Shown here: in pieces, positions 5,867-14,573 of the stretch
Layout: each line of letters opens with the position of its first letter
Numbering within the stretch: the stretch's first letter is position 1
Source: an uncultured Erysipelotrichaceae bacterium
Lineage (GTDB): Bacteria > Bacillota_I > Bacilli_A > Erysipelotrichales > Erysipelotrichaceae
DNA length: 14,907 nt
Direction of reading: 5' to 3'
NCBI GenBank assembly: GCA_937874965.1
Contig: CALNCD010000104.1
Location: 1 to 14,907, forward strand
The notes under the pieces: model-generated
Database searches by the model: none
What the model was told of the DNA's origin: nothing
Seen by the model: only the letters and a program-made list of their open reading frames with translations
Translations under genes and position numbers: made by a program

Positions 5867-6458
5867 TCAGTATTTACTGTTAATTACGGCATTTGCATCA
5901 GGAGTTACATCCGTTACATTATAAAGAGTATATCCATACATAATTGAATACGGATCATAATACTGGTCCTTTAACCCATAGACATGCAACATTTCGTGTA
6001 TGATAATTGATTCTCTCAAAACATTGGAATAGGTTCCCATTCGATATTCATTGATATGGACTTCTCCATAAACCCAATCAAGAGAGTTCATTGTTGAAAC
6101 GCCATTGACATATACTCCATTTTGTTTCCTGAAAACAACTGTATAAGCATTGACACCTGCATTTATGCCACTACTCTGATAGTATTGATAAAACTCAATT
6201 TTTGCTTTCTGGATATTTGTTGTATGGTATAGATTTAGACGATTTGTTAGTCCAGGTGGATACATCAGCTTTTTAACAGCTCGTGGAATCGAGACTGTAT
6301 ACTCACAATTCGGATCTATCCAATAGTTGATATCCTTCCCTTTCTGTCATCTTATTTCTAAAACTAATATCCGAAATAGCCGCAGCATGTGTAGTTGATT
6401 CCTGAACAAACGAAAACTCGATAACCAATAAAAGTACAATTAAAACTCTTTTTTTCAT
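5867..6458 (-). pseudogene. Secreted matrixin-like zinc metalloprotease, frameshifted
   Basis: Two frames join into one protein. Frame 1 from ATG 6458 gives a signal peptide (MKKRVLIVLLLVIEFSF, then a region ending near THAAA) and continues to about 6341. The next frame carries DINYWIDPNCEYTVSIPRAV and the catalytic domain to the stop at 5867. The switch lies in 6336-6349, where the minus strand reads GAAAGGGAAGG; removing one base of GGG restores a 196-residue frame exactly. The active site HEMLHVYGLKD (codons at 5998-5966) fits HExxHxxGxxD, and SIMYG is the Met-turn of metzincins. Such proteins are exported proteases. It has a strong promoter and precedes the lipoprotein gene by 17 nt. Locally AT-richer than truA (35 versus 48 percent GC in two sampled 60-nt lines). 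Confidence 0.8.
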
Positions 6459-6479
6459 TCAATTCCCCCATTTTCACAG

Positions 6480-6508
6480 ATTATAATTCGTAAATTGAGT
6501 TAAGTCAA
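6480..6508 (-). promoter_or_regulatory. Promoter of the metalloprotease-lipoprotein unit
   Basis: Minus strand: TTGACT (6503-6508), 17-nt spacer, perfect TATAAT (6480-6485), 22 nt before the ATG at 6458. The promoter is intact although both genes behind it are broken. An 11-nt direct copy of AGATTATAATT (6478-6488) occurs at 6544-6554. Confidence 0.8.
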
Positions 6509-6640
6509 CAGAAAAATAACATCGTCAATTCTATTGATTTCATAGATTATAATTTCTTATCCACAATCTTTGGGTTCACCACCTAATACGTGGCTTACAT
6601 GAATTGAGGGCACCTAGCCCATTATCTTTTTTCCGCAGTC

Positions 6641-6673
6641 AAAAAGCACACCAACCTTTAAAGTCGATGTGCT
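6641..6673 (-). terminator. Terminator after truA
   Basis: Minus strand AGCACA-(17 nt)-TGTGCT with TTTTT directly after the stem. It lies 105 nt after the truA stop. In that gap a 9-bp inverted repeat CAATCAAAA/TTTTGATTG (6694-6735) may form a further hairpin; no gene is seen in 6509-6778. Confidence 0.65.
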
Positions 6674-6778
6674 CTGTTGCTGTTTCGGAATTTCAATCAA
6701 AATTTCTCGTTTACAGTATCGTTTCCTTTTGATTGGCAATACAGTCAAACATACTCTCATTCACGATTTTCTTTGCAT

Positions 6779-7549
6779 TTATTGCGTAGAGCCCAAGACC
6801 CGATCCAGTTCTTCTTGAGTATAGAAAACCTGATCCAGGTAAAGACCGCATCCGTCAATTGTTAACCCTAACGCTTGTTTGTCCTTGGCCGCCATGATTT
6901 CCTTGACCCTCTCAACCGGCCATTCACCTGAACCCACTTCAACAACTGCGATGACCATTCGTCGAACCATATAGCGAAGAAATCCGCTTCCGATAAACGT
7001 TAAGCAATACTGACTGTCTCTCTTTTCCAATTCAGTGCGATAGATGGTTCTGACCTGATTCGGTTTCAAATCAAGGGGATTGGCACAGAATGACGTAAAG
7101 TCATGCGTCCCTTCAAAACAGGAAAGTGCCTGCTTCAATGCTCCTTCATTCAAGGGACTATTGTATTGATAGGTCGTTTCAGCCTCAAAGACATTGTAAG
7201 GTCCGCATTCAATGCGGTACTCGTAAGTTTTTGCACGCGCACTCAGTCTTGCATGGAACGCCTCCGTGACCGCTTCCACTTTTGTCACGTGAATATCACG
7301 CGGAAGCATTGAATTGAATGCACGTTCCCATCTGGATGCATCCAGATTCAACATGCTATCAAAATGGAATACCTGAGCCCGGGCATGAACTCCCCGATCA
7401 GTCCTGCCAGAACCGTGGATTGTTACCGGTTCCGGATGCATTGCATTCAGAACCGACTCAACAGTGCTCTGAATGGACGGTCCATGAATCTGCCGTTGCC
7501 ATCCTAAATATTTTGCTCCATTGTATGACAGCGTAACTTTCCAGCGCAT
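6779..7549 (-). CDS. truA: tRNA pseudouridine(38-40) synthase TruA
   Basis: 256 residues, normal family length. TruA converts uridines 38-40 of the tRNA anticodon arm to pseudouridine. Seen: LSYNGAKYLGWQRQ near the N-terminus, the catalytic motif GSGRTDRGVHARAQV with nucleophile Asp51, the KTYEYRI segment, and SGFLRYMVRRMV with the family's conserved Arg/Met stretch. The ATG at 7549 overlaps the ecfT stop by one base (TGATG) and has no strong Shine-Dalgarno, so translation is probably coupled to ecfT. It is the last gene of the ecfA1-ecfA2-ecfT-truA series. In many Bacillota rplM follows directly; here a terminator and two decaying secreted-protein genes come first. Confidence 0.97.
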   Translation of the reverse strand: MRWKVTLSYNGAKYLGWQRQIHGPSIQSTVESVLNAMHPEPVTIHGSGRTDRGVHARAQVFHFDSMLNLDASRWERAFNSMLPRDIHVTKVEAVTEAFHARLSARAKTYEYRIECGPYNVFEAETTYQYNSPLNEGALKQALSCFEGTHDFTSFCANPLDLKPNQVRTIYRTELEKRDSQYCLTFIGSGFLRYMVRRMVIAVVEVGSGEWPVERVKEIMAAKDKQALGLTIDGCGLYLDQVFYTQEELDRVLGSTQ

Positions 7550-8346
7550 CAGAGAATGACCAGAACAATCATCCCAGCCAGAACCGTACCTGTAAACATT
7601 AGAAACAGGATATCCGCACGTTTGATTTTCAATTGCTTGTAACGGGTTCTTGTTTTTCCCGGGAAATAACCGCGGGCCTCCATCGCATCCGCAAGATCCT
7701 CGGCACGCTGGAAACTCGAAACGAAGAGAGGTATTATCAACGAGAGGATACCCATCACCTTTTCACGCATCTTCCCTTCTTTAAGATCGACTCCCCGGCT
7801 GGCCTGGGCCTTCATGATCCGGTATGTTTCATCGATTAATGTCGGAATAAAACGCAAAGCGATTGAAATCATCATCGCAATCTCGTGAGCAGGCACCTTA
7901 AAGCGTTTCAAAGGCCCCAATAAGTCCTCAATGCCCAACGTTAAATCCAATGGCTTCGTAGTAGCAGTCAGGATGGTTGTGACTGTAATCATCAGCAAAA
8001 GCCTTACCATGATATAGAATACTTGAATTAGCGCATCACTGTAGACAGTCAATGACAATACTGAAAAAAGAGGAACGCCTGTCTTGATAACAAAGACATT
8101 GATAATCAGAAGAAAGATGAGCATAAACAGCATCGGACGCATTGATTTCAAAATAAAAGAGAGTTTGATTTTGGACATTAGAACGCCCAGAAGCAAGACT
8201 GCGCCCAGAATACCGTAACCTAAAAACCCTACGGGCAGAAAGACAGCAATCAAGTACAAGAACATAGCGGATATCTTAATGCGCGGATCCAAGCGATGCA
8301 GCAATGAATCATAGGGAATATAACGCCCTAGTGCAATATTACTCAT
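7549..8346 (-). CDS. ecfT: ECF transporter transmembrane protein EcfT
   Basis: 265 residues from the ATG at 8346, which follows GGGAGG with 6-nt spacing; the frame is open further upstream but lies inside ecfA2. EcfT is the membrane coupling subunit of group II ECF vitamin transporters. Several hydrophobic helices are visible (about 26-57, 71-88, 106-128, 195-211 and 246-265). The two cytoplasmic Ala-Arg-Gly coupling motifs that contact the ATPases are QASRGVD (Ser in place of the first Ala, Arg184) and AMEARGY (Arg225). The start overlaps the ecfA2 stop by 8 nt (ATGAGTAA) and the stop overlaps truA by 1 nt, so the genes form one tightly coupled unit. No S component is encoded nearby, consistent with a module shared by several substrate-binding proteins. 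Confidence 0.95.
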   Translation of the reverse strand: MSNIALGRYIPYDSLLHRLDPRIKISAMFLYLIAVFLPVGFLGYGILGAVLLLGVLMSKIKLSFILKSMRPMLFMLIFLLIINVFVIKTGVPLFSVLSLTVYSDALIQVFYIMVRLLLMITVTTILTATTKPLDLTLGIEDLLGPLKRFKVPAHEIAMMISIALRFIPTLIDETYRIMKAQASRGVDLKEGKMREKVMGILSLIIPLFVSSFQRAEDLADAMEARGYFPGKTRTRYKQLKIKRADILFLMFTGTVLAGMIVLVIL

Positions 8347-9196
8347 GCCCGACCTCCCGTGCAATCTCCCGCGCAATCGTATCAAGATCGAAAGCATCTT
8401 CACTGAGCGTAAAACCATTCCCCATCAACTGATCCCGCAGAGTAACTACTGGAGGGGCGACGATATCAAGTCTATCCAAAAGTTCTTTATCCTTGAAAAA
8501 CGCACGTGCCTTGCCTTGGGAGACAACCTCACCTTTTTCCATAACAACCACATCATCGGCATAATCAAGAACCTGTTCCATATTATGAGTGACAATCAGG
8601 ATTGTTTTCTGATAAGTGCGGTTGAGATTAACAAAGAGGGCCATCATTTGCTGTGCTCCTTGCGGATCCAATCCTGCAGTCGGCTCATCCAGAACCAAGA
8701 CATCTGGATTGATGGCCAATATCCCGGCAATGGCGACACGGCGTTTCTGACCTCCGGAAAGTTCAAACGGTGAAAGGTCCAAATACGTTTCATCAAGACC
8801 GACCATTTTCAGGGAATCAATGACACGTTGCTTAATTTCTTCAGGCGGTACACCGAAGTTTTTGGGACCAAACCCCACATCTTTTTCGATGGTCTCTTCA
8901 AACAACTGCGCTTCGGGAAACTGGAAAACCAGACCGACCTTCTGCCGAAGTGCCTTTAACTGCGTATTTTTGGAATGTGCATAAAGGGTCTTATCCAAAA
9001 CCACAACTTCACCTTGAGTCGGAATCAGCAAAGCATTCAAATGCTGGACCAAGGTTGACTTGCCTGATCCGGTCGCTCCGATAATCGCAGTGATCTTTCC
9101 AACCTGAATAGAAAGGTTTATATTTTTAAGTGCAACGTAGGCAAACGGTGTATTCGGCGAATACTCGTAGCTTACTGCTTTGAATTCAATTGCCAT
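8339..9196 (-). CDS. ecfA2: ECF transporter ATPase EcfA2
   Basis: 285 residues, one of two ABC ATPases of the ECF energy-coupling module. Walker A GATGSGKS (40-47), Q-loop in FQFPEAQLFE (Gln92), signature ELSGGQKRRVAIAGIL (from 145), Walker B VLVLDEP with Glu171 as catalytic base, and switch His204 in VTHNMEQ. The FQFPEAQLFE sequence is characteristic of EcfA2 as opposed to FQNPDNQF in EcfA1. The start overlaps the ecfA1 end by 25 nt; no strong Shine-Dalgarno is seen right before it, so it may depend on coupling. It powers uptake together with EcfA1 and EcfT. Confidence 0.96.
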   Translation of the reverse strand: MAIEFKAVSYEYSPNTPFAYVALKNINLSIQVGKITAIIGATGSGKSTLVQHLNALLIPTQGEVVVLDKTLYAHSKNTQLKALRQKVGLVFQFPEAQLFEETIEKDVGFGPKNFGVPPEEIKQRVIDSLKMVGLDETYLDLSPFELSGGQKRRVAIAGILAINPDVLVLDEPTAGLDPQGAQQMMALFVNLNRTYQKTILIVTHNMEQVLDYADDVVVMEKGEVVSQGKARAFFKDKELLDRLDIVAPPVVTLRDQLMGNGFTLSEDAFDLDTIAREIAREVGHE

Positions 9197-9996
9197 AGTT
9201 CACGCACCATCCCCTCTAAATCCAGTTCCTGAGTAAAATGTATCCCCTGTCTTTTAAATGCATCCGAGACTTTAACACTGAAGGGCACATCCAGCGACAG
9301 ATCAAACAGTTCCTGTTTTCTCAGAAGAATATCCTGAGGTTTGCCCTCCATAGCCAATTGACCCTGCGACATGACAAAGACATAATCCGAACCGCTGACT
9401 TCTTCAATATCATGAGTGATTGAGATAATGGTCGTCTTCTCTGTTTCATAGATCGAGCGGACAAGGTCATTGACTTCTTTCTTGCCTTTTGGATCCAGCA
9501 TACTTGTCGCTTCATCCAGAATCAGAATATCAGGATGCATAGCCAATACACCGGCAATCGCAACCCGTTGTTTCTGTCCGCCGCTCAGTTTCGTCGGTTC
9601 ATGTTCCAGAAAATCCAGCATCCCGACCTGACCGGCAAATTCCATGATAATCGCATCCATGTCCTTTGGATCCACCTGATGATTCTCTAACCCGAAGGCA
9701 ATATCATCCCGTACCGTGGAGCCGATAAACTGATTATCCGGATTCTGGAAAACAATTCCGATCTTATCCCGGATAAGGTAAACAGTCTTATCCGTCAATT
9801 CTTGGCCGTCTATTTCAATTGTCCCGGACTGCTTCTCCAATAATCCTAGAAGCAGTTTCGCGATTGTGCTTTTACCACTGCCATTATGGCCAATAATCGT
9901 ATTATAAGAACCCTTTTTGATTCCTAATGAAAGATCCTTGATCGTTGGGTTGCTTTCATCATATGCAAAATTCAGATTCTTGATTGAAACTATCAT
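9172..9996 (-). CDS. ecfA1: ECF transporter ATPase EcfA1
   Basis: 274 residues, partner ATPase of EcfA2. Walker A GHNGSGKS (36-43), Q-loop in FQNPDNQFIG (Gln84), signature LSGGQKQRVAIAGVL (from 137), Walker B ILILDEATSMLDP with Glu162, and switch His195 in ITHDIEEV. The DEATSMLDP and FQNPDNQF segments are typical of EcfA1. The ATG at 9996 follows GAGG with 8-nt spacing. It starts 23 nt after the end of the FAD oxidoreductase gene on the same strand, with no terminator between, so the transcript may begin upstream of that gene. In many Bacillota this gene follows rplQ; here it does not. Confidence 0.96.
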   Translation of the reverse strand: MIVSIKNLNFAYDESNPTIKDLSLGIKKGSYNTIIGHNGSGKSTIAKLLLGLLEKQSGTIEIDGQELTDKTVYLIRDKIGIVFQNPDNQFIGSTVRDDIAFGLENHQVDPKDMDAIIMEFAGQVGMLDFLEHEPTKLSGGQKQRVAIAGVLAMHPDILILDEATSMLDPKGKKEVNDLVRSIYETEKTTIISITHDIEEVSGSDYVFVMSQGQLAMEGKPQDILLRKQELFDLSLDVPFSVKVSDAFKRQGIHFTQELDLEGMVRELWQLNSKQ

Positions 9997-10019
9997 CGCT
10001 TACCTCACTGTTCTTCATC

Positions 10020-11228
10020 TTACCCCTGATTCATTACGCGTGCCTGAATGGCTTCAACAATCGGCTTAACCTGAGCCACCGCATGAACCACGGTTCGTGC
10101 ACCCGTCACTGCATCACCAGAAGCGTAGACACCTTCCAGAGAAGACATTCCCTGAGCATCGACTGCTATATTCTGCCACTTATCCAATTCAATGCCTTGC
10201 ATGTGGAAATCCATACCGCGGTTTATTGAGACAATCACATGCCTAGCCTCAACAAAACAGGTTTCTGCCGGGATTGATTGATCCCATTCATTGTTTTCGT
10301 CATACACTTTTTTCTCAAACCAGACACCATCTGCACAGATTTGCTGCGGGGCCATTCCCGTATTCAGAATCACGCCATCAGAAGCTGCTTCATCCAATTC
10401 GTGCTGGCTTGCGCGGATCCGATTGGTTCGCGCATAGACATCCACTTGAGCTGCCCCTGATCGTTTGGCAACCCGGGAAACATCAATGGCCGAATTACCG
10501 GCGCCCAAGACAATAACCCGCCCTTCAACGGCATACGCCTCAGGATTGACGAGATAATCCACGCCGGAAACGGCGTATTCTTTTTCACCTTCAATATGAA
10601 GATCTTTCTGTTCCCAAACGCCGACGGCAACCAGCAAGGCTGAATAGGTTTCACGCAGTTCGTTGAAACGTTGCTGATCAATACAGGTATTCGTATGACT
10701 CACGATACCGCACTGTTCCAGAACAGTTTCGTAACGGTCAATTATAGAATGAGACAACCGGAAGTCAGGAATGCCATAGCGAAGTGTTCCGCCTAATTTG
10801 GGCTGCTTTTCATAAATCACAGAAGCAATTCCCTTGGAACGCAAAAGCAACGCGGCAGCGATGCCTGAGGGTCCCGCTCCGATAATCGCAACCTTTTTCT
10901 CAGTAACCAACGGCTGATTATAGACGGTTTCAAGATGATCAAGCATATCAAGTCCAATTGATTTCTCAATTTCATTGACCGCAATCGGGGTTGACTTTAT
11001 TCCCAGAATGCAATTCCCAACGCACTGTGCCTGATGATTGCAGACATATGAGCAGACCAATGAAAACGGATTATTCAGATAAAGCATCTGTCCCGCTTCT
11101 TCTATCCTATTTTCCTTGAAAAGCCTAATCATGGCCGGCACTTCAGTGCTGATTGGGCAGGCATTATGGCACCGGGCAACCTTGCACTGCAGACACCGCT
11201 GTGCTTCTTGGTTCAGCTCAAGACTCAT
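10020..11228 (-). CDS. GltD-like FAD/NAD(P) oxidoreductase with N-terminal Fe-S domain
   Basis: 402 residues. N-terminal region: cysteines 12, 15, 20 and 24 (RCLQCKVARCHNACP) and 59, 63, 69 and 73, the set that binds two 4Fe-4S clusters in glutamate synthase small chain and dihydropyrimidine dehydrogenase. FAD-binding GAGPSG (117-122), KLGGTLRYGIPDFRLS, the second nucleotide site LGAGNSAIDVSR (241-252) and the C-terminal FAD segment VYASGDAVTGARTVVHA follow in the usual order. It is cytoplasmic and moves electrons from NAD(P)H. No large glutamate synthase subunit or PreA partner is in the window, so the acceptor is unknown; a GltD, PreT or related role are all possible. Start 11228 follows AGGAAGTGATC. 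It is slightly shorter than GltD because the tail ends soon after the GD motif. Confidence 0.88.
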   Translation of the reverse strand: MSLELNQEAQRCLQCKVARCHNACPISTEVPAMIRLFKENRIEEAGQMLYLNNPFSLVCSYVCNHQAQCVGNCILGIKSTPIAVNEIEKSIGLDMLDHLETVYNQPLVTEKKVAIIGAGPSGIAAALLLRSKGIASVIYEKQPKLGGTLRYGIPDFRLSHSIIDRYETVLEQCGIVSHTNTCIDQQRFNELRETYSALLVAVGVWEQKDLHIEGEKEYAVSGVDYLVNPEAYAVEGRVIVLGAGNSAIDVSRVAKRSGAAQVDVYARTNRIRASQHELDEAASDGVILNTGMAPQQICADGVWFEKKVYDENNEWDQSIPAETCFVEARHVIVSINRGMDFHMQGIELDKWQNIAVDAQGMSSLEGVYASGDAVTGARTVVHAVAQVKPIVEAIQARVMNQG

Positions 11229-11259
11229 CCGAGATCACTTCCTTCACTGTATCTTAACT

Positions 11260-11268
11260 AGTTTACCA
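11260..11268 (-). promoter_or_regulatory. Candidate extended -10 promoter for the oxidoreductase-ecf-truA unit
   Basis: Minus strand TGGTAAACT, a TGn plus near-consensus -10, 31 nt before the ATG at 11228. The -35 region is weak. It is the only promoter-like signal between the upstream S9-peptidase terminator and this gene. Confidence 0.35.
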
Positions 11269-11316
11269 TAAATCAAGGAATAGGGGTATAAATGGCAAGT
11301 ATTTTACACGGCCTTC

Positions 11317-11347
11317 TAAAAAAATACGCTGATTCAACAGCGTATTT
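11317..11347 (-). terminator. Terminator of pepT-S9 peptidase unit
   Basis: Minus strand AATACGCTG-(6 nt)-CAGCGTATT, a perfect 9-bp stem followed by a long T-run. It begins 4 nt after the peptidase stop codon. Confidence 0.9.
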
Positions 11348-11350
11348 CCT

Positions 11351-13324
11351 TTATTTCAAATGATTGTTCATCCAATCCGTAATTGCATTCAGCCGCTTGA
11401 GTCTCGCCTTAGGCTTTCCGCTGCGGGAAAGTTCATGATTTTCACCCTTGAACCAGACAAAGGATGTTTCAACTCCTCTTTCTTTCAATAAAGTATAGAA
11501 TTGCAAACCCTGTTCAATCGGGCAACGGTAATCTTCATCGGAGTGCACAAACAGCAACGGTGTCTTCACCTGGTCCACATACTTCAACGGCGAATGAAAC
11601 CAGAGTTTTTCCAGATCAGCCATCAACGTTCCATCATTCTGATCAGAAGCAAAGTACCAGCCGATATCCGATGTACCGTAGAATGAAATCCAATTGGAAA
11701 TAGAGCGCTGGGTAGCAGCTGCTTTGAAACGATCCGTATGCCCGACAATCCAGTTTGTCATAAAGCCGCCGTATGACCCGCCAGTCACACCTACGCGGTC
11801 TTTATCGATAGCGGGATAGCTATTGAGAACAGTATCGGTAAAGACCATCAGATCATCATAATCAATGGTCCCGTACTTTCCGCGGATATCCGAGAAATCA
11901 CCGAATCGACCATCACCGCCACGCGGATTGGTAAAGAAGACAAAGTAGCCCTCATTGGCCCAAACCTGCATTTCATGATAATAGACCTCGCTGTATACCG
12001 TCTTCGGACCCCCATGAATGTCCAAAATAGCCGGATATTTCTTTGCAGGATCATAATTGCGAGGTTTAATGACCCACCCATCCAATTGAACATGATCATT
12101 GGTGTAATCAATATATTCGATTCCCCCGACATAGTAATCCTGCAGGACGCTTTGGTTGACTGCCGTAATCTGGCGATAGCCATTATTCTCAAGATCCAGT
12201 TCATAGATTTCCTGAAGATTCTGATCAAGCAGGATGATGGCGTAGAGTGACCCGTTGATTTCAACGATACCATCGATACTTGCGCCATCAGCGACAAACA
12301 ATTCACTCAATTCGCCTTGCTCATTGATTTCTATCAGATTACTTGAATAATTGTTCAGACCGATAAACCAGAAATCCGTCGCATGCTTCAGAGATGCTGG
12401 CGAACCCCCTAAGCGTGTATCTGAGCCGATGGAACTGTGATCAGGAAAACCGAATTCCGCAATCAAGACCAGTCGACCCTCTTCAACCGCATAGAAATCC
12501 GGGTTCTGATTCAATCCGAATTCTTCTTGATTGCTGCCAGACACGATTAAACGATTTTTCAATTTCTTAATGGTACTGTACCCGAAAAGTTCATCAACAA
12601 GGACTGTTGTCTTCTTGGTTTTCAGATCGTAGGCAAACAGCCGGCTCTTCAGCGGCATAACTCCCTTGATTTCATTGCCGGCATAGTAGATAACCTGATT
12701 TTCATCATCGTAATCATAAGTATCAACAGAAAGGTTTGCATCAACGATAGAATCAAATCGTTCTGATGCCGGATGATAGACGAAGCATTGCGAACGCGCT
12801 CCTTTCAGGAACCCTGATCCATTGCTGTAGAAGGGGATTTCATCAAAGGTCTCGACAAAAGTGAACTCCTTTTGTTCAGCTAGGAATGAATCACGCTTCT
12901 TCGGATCAAAGAGCTGATGCGCCTCTTTGCTCAGGGTTGCTGAAATCAGCCACTCTTGCTCAGAAAGCACCCGTAAGGCAGTGATGGGAATCGGCAATGC
13001 CGTTGCATATGTCAATTGTTTCGTGGTTAGGTCATACCGATAAAGAACGGTGTATTTGGCCTTGACCTTCGCTTTATCCGCGGCTGTTTTCGCAAACGGA
13101 ATCAACAGAACCGTATCACTTTCCCAAAAGAACCGGCTTTCATTCTTCAGATTCAACAGCCGCCAAGACCGTGATCCATCATAGGCATACAACGTAAAGA
13201 CATAGTCATTCTGTTTTAAGCGGGTGTTACTGAGTGCATAAGCAAATACCGTTTTGGAAGGATTGGCCTTCAAACCACTGATTGAGTGGAAGTCCAGGAA
13301 GTGATCGCGTTCAAGTTTTTTCAT
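11351..13324 (-). CDS. S9 family (prolyl-oligopeptidase-type) serine peptidase
   Basis: 657 residues, typical for acylaminoacyl-peptidase/S9C-like enzymes. Residues 1 to about 400 form a beta-propeller-type region of repeated short strands, which limits access to small peptides. The C-terminal alpha/beta hydrolase domain begins near DGWVIKPRNYDPAKKYPAIL and shows the oxyanion segment DIHGGPKTVY, nucleophile Ser517 in GVTGGSYGGFMTNW, Asp598 in HSDEDYRCP and His630 in GENHELS. There is no signal peptide, so it is cytoplasmic. The start at 13324 follows GAGGGAAATT and lies 8 nt after the pepT stop, making an operon of two peptide-degrading enzymes. Appears intact. Substrate preference cannot be read from the sequence. 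Confidence 0.93.
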   Translation of the reverse strand: MKKLERDHFLDFHSISGLKANPSKTVFAYALSNTRLKQNDYVFTLYAYDGSRSWRLLNLKNESRFFWESDTVLLIPFAKTAADKAKVKAKYTVLYRYDLTTKQLTYATALPIPITALRVLSEQEWLISATLSKEAHQLFDPKKRDSFLAEQKEFTFVETFDEIPFYSNGSGFLKGARSQCFVYHPASERFDSIVDANLSVDTYDYDDENQVIYYAGNEIKGVMPLKSRLFAYDLKTKKTTVLVDELFGYSTIKKLKNRLIVSGSNQEEFGLNQNPDFYAVEEGRLVLIAEFGFPDHSSIGSDTRLGGSPASLKHATDFWFIGLNNYSSNLIEINEQGELSELFVADGASIDGIVEINGSLYAIILLDQNLQEIYELDLENNGYRQITAVNQSVLQDYYVGGIEYIDYTNDHVQLDGWVIKPRNYDPAKKYPAILDIHGGPKTVYSEVYYHEMQVWANEGYFVFFTNPRGGDGRFGDFSDIRGKYGTIDYDDLMVFTDTVLNSYPAIDKDRVGVTGGSYGGFMTNWIVGHTDRFKAAATQRSISNWISFYGTSDIGWYFASDQNDGTLMADLEKLWFHSPLKYVDQVKTPLLFVHSDEDYRCPIEQGLQFYTLLKERGVETSFVWFKGENHELSRSGKPKARLKRLNAITDWMNNHLK

Positions 13325-13332
13325 AATTTCCC

Positions 13333-14551
13333 TCAGTTTTCTTCGTGCAGGACCGTAATGATTTCCAGAATCACCCGAGTCGCTTTTTCCATATCATCCA
13401 CAGAAGCAAATTCATACTTGCCATGGAAGTTCTCCCCCCCAGTAAACAAATTCGGTGTCGGTAATGTAGGATAATTGCGACCCATCTGTTCCTCCGCGAA
13501 CAGGTTCTGTAATCGGTTCAATCCCCAACCGATGCATTGCTGTTCGGGCCAGTTCGACAATGGACATGTCTTTTTCGATGATATTCTTCATGTTATAGTA
13601 CTGATCACGGACCTCGGTTTTCACGGCAGCATAGCCGTACTTAGCATTCATCCGCTGTTCAATTTTCGCAAACATTGCTTTACGGGCTTCAAAACGCTGT
13701 GTGTCGTGGTCGCGGATGATATAGCCCAAAACAGCATCCTCAATTGTCCCATTGAATTGATTCAGGAAATAGAAACCCTGTGTGCCTTCAGTCTGTTCCG
13801 GAACCTCATCAGCCGGCAAGGCATCCGCAAATTCCCGTCCTAGACTGATCGCATTGATCATGGCCCCTTTGGCTGTTCCTGGATGGACGCTGATTCCCTT
13901 CAAGGTAACTGTTGCCGCTGCACCATTGAAGGTTTCATACTCCAATTCTCCCAATGGCCCACCATCCACTGTGTAGGCAAAATCAGCATTGAATGCCTTC
14001 ACATCGAAACTCTGGGCCCCATAGCCGATTTCTTCATCAATCGTAAAGGCCACCCGTACTTTCCCATGCTTGATCTCTGGATGCTGAATCAGGTATTCCA
14101 TGGCGGTCATGATTTCCGTAATTCCCGCCTTGTCATCTGAGCCTAATAGCGTCGTTCCATCCGTGGTAATCAACGTATGCCCAACGTAGTTTTTCAGATT
14201 AGGAAAAGCAACCGGATCCAGTGTTTCTTGGTTTCCCAGAGCAATGGCTTTCCCATCATAGTTTTCAATGATCTGCGGATTAACCCCGACAGCATTGTAA
14301 TCGGCTGTATCCATATGCGCTATAAATCCAACCACAGGTAATGGCTTCTCTGAATTTGCCGGCAATGTTGCGACAACATTCCCCGAAGGTTCAATAGTAA
14401 CCTCCTGCATCCCGATTTCCTTTAATTCCTGAGCAAGTTGCTTCCCAAATACCAATTGACTTGGTGTTGAAGGAATTGTTGTCGAATTTTCATCTGATCG
14501 CGTTTCCACTTTCGCATAACGGATCAATCGCTCCATCAGTTTTTGTTTCAT
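13333..14551 (-). pseudogene. pepT: Peptidase T (tripeptide aminopeptidase), frameshifted
   Basis: Cytoplasmic M20-family dizinc enzyme that releases the N-terminal residue of tripeptides. Metal-site residues visible: His79 in FIAHMDTAD, Asp139 in LLGSDDKAG, Glu173/Glu174 in IDEEIGYG and Asp196 in TVDGG. After RGGTDGSQLSYI the frame breaks at 13462-13465; the continuation LPTPNLFTGGENFHGKYEF and the rest to the stop at 13333 lie in the next frame. PepT relatives read SYMGLPTPN here, and a 5-nt loss (ATGGGTTTACCG to ATTACCG) explains the sequence and restores 407 residues, the family's normal length. As read, the product stops after 379 residues and lacks the HGK histidine, the fifth metal ligand. 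Start 14551 follows GAGGT. It is followed 8 nt later by the S9 peptidase. Confidence 0.88.
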
Positions 14552-14573
14552 ATTTTTACCTCAATCCCCTTTA

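Noticed and set aside
7103..7536. Plus-strand open frames opposite truA, and similar ones opposite ecfA2, S9 peptidase and pepT
   Set aside because: They lie antisense to well-conserved genes, have no ribosome binding sites and give low-complexity, non-protein-like translations.
8347..8418. Longer EcfT start at 8418
   Set aside because: The extra part lies inside ecfA2 and is basic, not family-like; the ATG at 8346 has a good Shine-Dalgarno and the usual MSNIALGRYIP start.
13429..13445. The G7 run (CCCCCCC on the plus strand) as the pepT frameshift site
   Set aside because: The sequence before this run (PTPNLFTGG) is already in the new frame, so the shift occurred about 20 nt earlier at 13462-13465.
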